DNA of 6,962 bases from Schlesneria sp. (GTDB taxonomy: Bacteria > Planctomycetota > Planctomycetia > Planctomycetales > Planctomycetaceae). The DNA lies in the NCBI GenBank assembly GCA_025353525.1, contig JANXOO010000602.1:1-6962 (forward strand), written 5' to 3'. Shown one piece after another: positions 5,551-6,962 of this stretch. Made by a program: the position numbers and the translations under genes. Within the stretch, counting starts at the first letter, position 1, and every line of letters starts with the position of its first letter. The notes under the pieces were generated by a model. That model was given only the letters and a program-made list of their open reading frames with translations, did not search any database and was not told the origin of the DNA.

Positions 5551-6468
5551 ATGCCCTCGCATTTGATTTCGATCGGAATGCCTGTTTACAACGGTGGCGA
5601 TCAACTGAGAAACGCGCTCGACTCGATTCTTGCTCAGACGTACACGAATTTTGAAGTGATCCTTTCGGACAATGCCTCGACAGACACAATCACACGCGAG
5701 TTGACGGAAGAATACGCACGTCGGGACTCGCGCATTCGGCTGACTCGACAGCAGGCCACTCGAACCGCGACCGAGAACTTCCTGTTCGTTCTGGATCAGG
5801 CTCAAGGCGACTATTTCCTGTGGGCCGCTCATGACGATACACGTTCGGATAATTACCTGGAACTGTTGGCTCGTCGACTGGATGACGCGCCCGAAGCGAT
5901 CCTGGCCACTCCCGAGACGCGTGTCGCAACGACCAGTCGCGCGGGAGAAATCAGGAACGATCTTGCCGTCGCCGCTCCCAACGCTGATCGCTGGAAGACG
6001 CTCGATGTGTTTCTGAAAGATTGCCTGTGCGTATGGATCTATGGGCTGTTTCGTACGACGTGGCTGAAAGACGCATCGCGTGATTTAACCCAATACGAAT
6101 TTCACGGCGGCGATATGGTCTGGATGTTCGATGTCATTTTGCGAGGGCAAGTTGTCGGCGATCCCGAAGCGACGTTCTTTTATAATGTCACCCACGCACG
6201 CAAGAAAAAGCGGACCAGCCGCCAGAAGATTCAAACGCTCGCTACTGAGATTTATCATCTGATGCGGCTGGTGAACCTAAGACTTCCGCGAGCAGAACGT
6301 CTTAAAGGGATGACGCGAGTCGTGCGATTTTTGAATCGGCATCGTATCAGTCGTCGCAACCCGATTGGAACTTCGGTCCACGTTCTGAAACTTGCCGCAT
6401 TGGGAACGTGGTTCGGAATGGAATCGGGAATTCGCCGACTCTGTGGAGTTCGTCCAATCCCCCAATGA
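5551..6468 (+). CDS. Family 2 (GT-A fold) glycosyltransferase
   Basis: Read from ATG 5551 the protein has 305 residues. The N-terminal GT-A nucleotide-sugar domain is clear: LISIGMPVYNGGDQLRNALD (5-24), the EVILSDNASTD segment (35-45) with nucleotide-binding D40, and the metal-binding acidic motif as AAHDDTRSDNYLE (92-104) with D95-D96. HGGDMVWM (185-192) carries a likely acceptor-site or base aspartate D188. The remainder, about 215-305, is basic and helical-looking, which would suit association with the inner face of the membrane near lipid-linked acceptors, but no transmembrane span is evident. It presumably transfers one sugar, possibly the one made by the neighbouring genes, to a growing glycan; donor and acceptor are unknown. 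The in-frame ATGs at 5464 and 5467 (5464 overlapping the previous stop as ATGA) are rejected as starts because the added 29 residues are not family-like and the AAGGAA site fits 5551. Confidence 0.88.
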   Translation: MPSHLISIGMPVYNGGDQLRNALDSILAQTYTNFEVILSDNASTDTITRELTEEYARRDSRIRLTRQQATRTATENFLFVLDQAQGDYFLWAAHDDTRSDNYLELLARRLDDAPEAILATPETRVATTSRAGEIRNDLAVAAPNADRWKTLDVFLKDCLCVWIYGLFRTTWLKDASRDLTQYEFHGGDMVWMFDVILRGQVVGDPEATFFYNVTHARKKKRTSRQKIQTLATEIYHLMRLVNLRLPRAERLKGMTRVVRFLNRHRISRRNPIGTSVHVLKLAALGTWFGMESGIRRLCGVRPIPQ

Positions 6469-6517
6469 CGCTGACTGATGCTGATTCCCGACCCGGTTCT
6501 TGCGGAGTTTTCTGTCG

Positions 6518-6962
6518 ATGACACCCCTTGTATCCATCATCGTTCCTCACTTTCAAACCCCCGAACTCGCGAAACTTTGTCTGCGCAGCATTCGAAAGTT
6601 TACGCGCGAGATCGATTACGAAGTCATCGTGGTCGACAACGCCTCGAAGGGGCTGGCGTCCAAACGGTATTTGCGGAGTGTCGACTGGATTCGTCTGATC
6701 GAGCGGACGGGTGACATTGCGACAGGCAGTATAGCGCATCGCGAAGCCGTCGCGATCGGTTTTCAGGCCGCACAGGCTCCGTTCGTTCTGACAGTGCATA
6801 CGGATACGATCCCGATCCGCCACGACTGGCTGCAATTCCATCTTGATCCGATGCTGGCCGACGAACGGATTGCCGCAATCGGAACCGACAAACTGGTGCT
6901 CCGATCAAAGTTTCAGGAATGGCTGCGATTCGCAGAAGAGACCGTAATGTGGTGGAAGCGAT
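6518..6962 (+). CDS. Family 2 glycosyltransferase, 5' part only (cut by the window edge)
   Basis: An open frame with no stop runs from ATG 6518 to the window end, giving 148 visible residues. It starts with a classic GT2 N-terminus, LVSIIVPHFQTPELAKLCLR (4-23), followed by EVIVVDNAS (35-43) with the nucleotide-binding aspartate D40. Where most GT2 enzymes have a DxD-type motif, this protein reads TVHTDTIPIRHDW (92-104), a His-Thr-Asp variant that I recall from some GT2 subgroups acting in glycan loci. GGAG at 6504-6507 lies ten bases before the ATG, and the start is 49 bases after the previous stop, so it is probably in the same transcript. Donor, acceptor and full length cannot be judged. 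It is a second, clearly different glycosyltransferase rather than a copy of its neighbour. Confidence 0.85.
   Translation, partial: MTPLVSIIVPHFQTPELAKLCLRSIRKFTREIDYEVIVVDNASKGLASKRYLRSVDWIRLIERTGDIATGSIAHREAVAIGFQAAQAPFVLTVHTDTIPIRHDWLQFHLDPMLADERIAAIGTDKLVLRSKFQEWLRFAEETVMWWKR

Noticed and set aside
6469..6517. Short CTGA/GCTGA repeats between the two glycosyltransferase genes
   Set aside because: Only a few irregular copies over about 18 bases, with no clear arms or family; ordinary spacer.

Overview
The window (6,962 bases, GC-rich at roughly the mid-50s percent by eye) is a dense, single-strand run of genes for making and transferring a modified sugar, as found in O-antigen-like, capsular or exopolysaccharide loci. 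The phylum cannot be proved from sequence alone. The very frequent TCGA, GATCG and CGATCG words, the leading role of AAGGA-type ribosome sites and the mix of families (PhyH-type dioxygenase, WbqC, CmcI family, DegT aminotransferase) suggest a Gram-negative environmental bacterium. Planctomycetota is my best guess, as an inference. No RNA gene, CRISPR array, insertion sequence, attachment site or origin was seen.

Layout, all on the + strand: the last codons of an upstream gene may occupy 1-15. A PhyH-family Fe(II)/2-oxoglutarate oxygenase lies at 34-909. After a 114-base gap with two inverted repeats comes a three-domain, zinc-ribbon-bearing methyltransferase of the sugar C-methyltransferase type (1024-2208). 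A GNAT acetyltransferase (2224-2844) overlaps by four bases a WbqC-family protein whose likely start is a TTG codon at 2841. WbqC in turn overlaps by four bases a CmcI (cephalosporin hydroxylase) family protein (3575-4312). Three bases later comes a DegT/DnrJ/EryC1/StrS aminotransferase (4316-5467). An 83-base gap holding a run of 15 T precedes a family 2 glycosyltransferase (start 5551). A second family 2 glycosyltransferase (start 6518) runs off the right edge.

How the genes could work together (inference): the aminotransferase would place an amino group on a keto-sugar nucleotide. The GNAT and/or WbqC protein would modify that amine. The C-methyltransferase-like protein, the CmcI-family protein and the dioxygenase would add further branching, methylation or oxidation. 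The two glycosyltransferases would add the product to a growing glycan. The nucleotide-sugar dehydratase or epimerase needed to make the keto-sugar, and any flippase or polymerase, are not in the window and should lie outside it. GNAT-WbqC-CmcI-aminotransferase (2224-5467) is the tightest block and is probably translationally coupled.

Most worth a second look are the T15 tract between aminotransferase and glycosyltransferase, the TTG start and TTGA overlap of WbqC, the variant C-terminal domain of the methyltransferase, and the decorating-enzyme set as a possible pathway to an unusual sugar.
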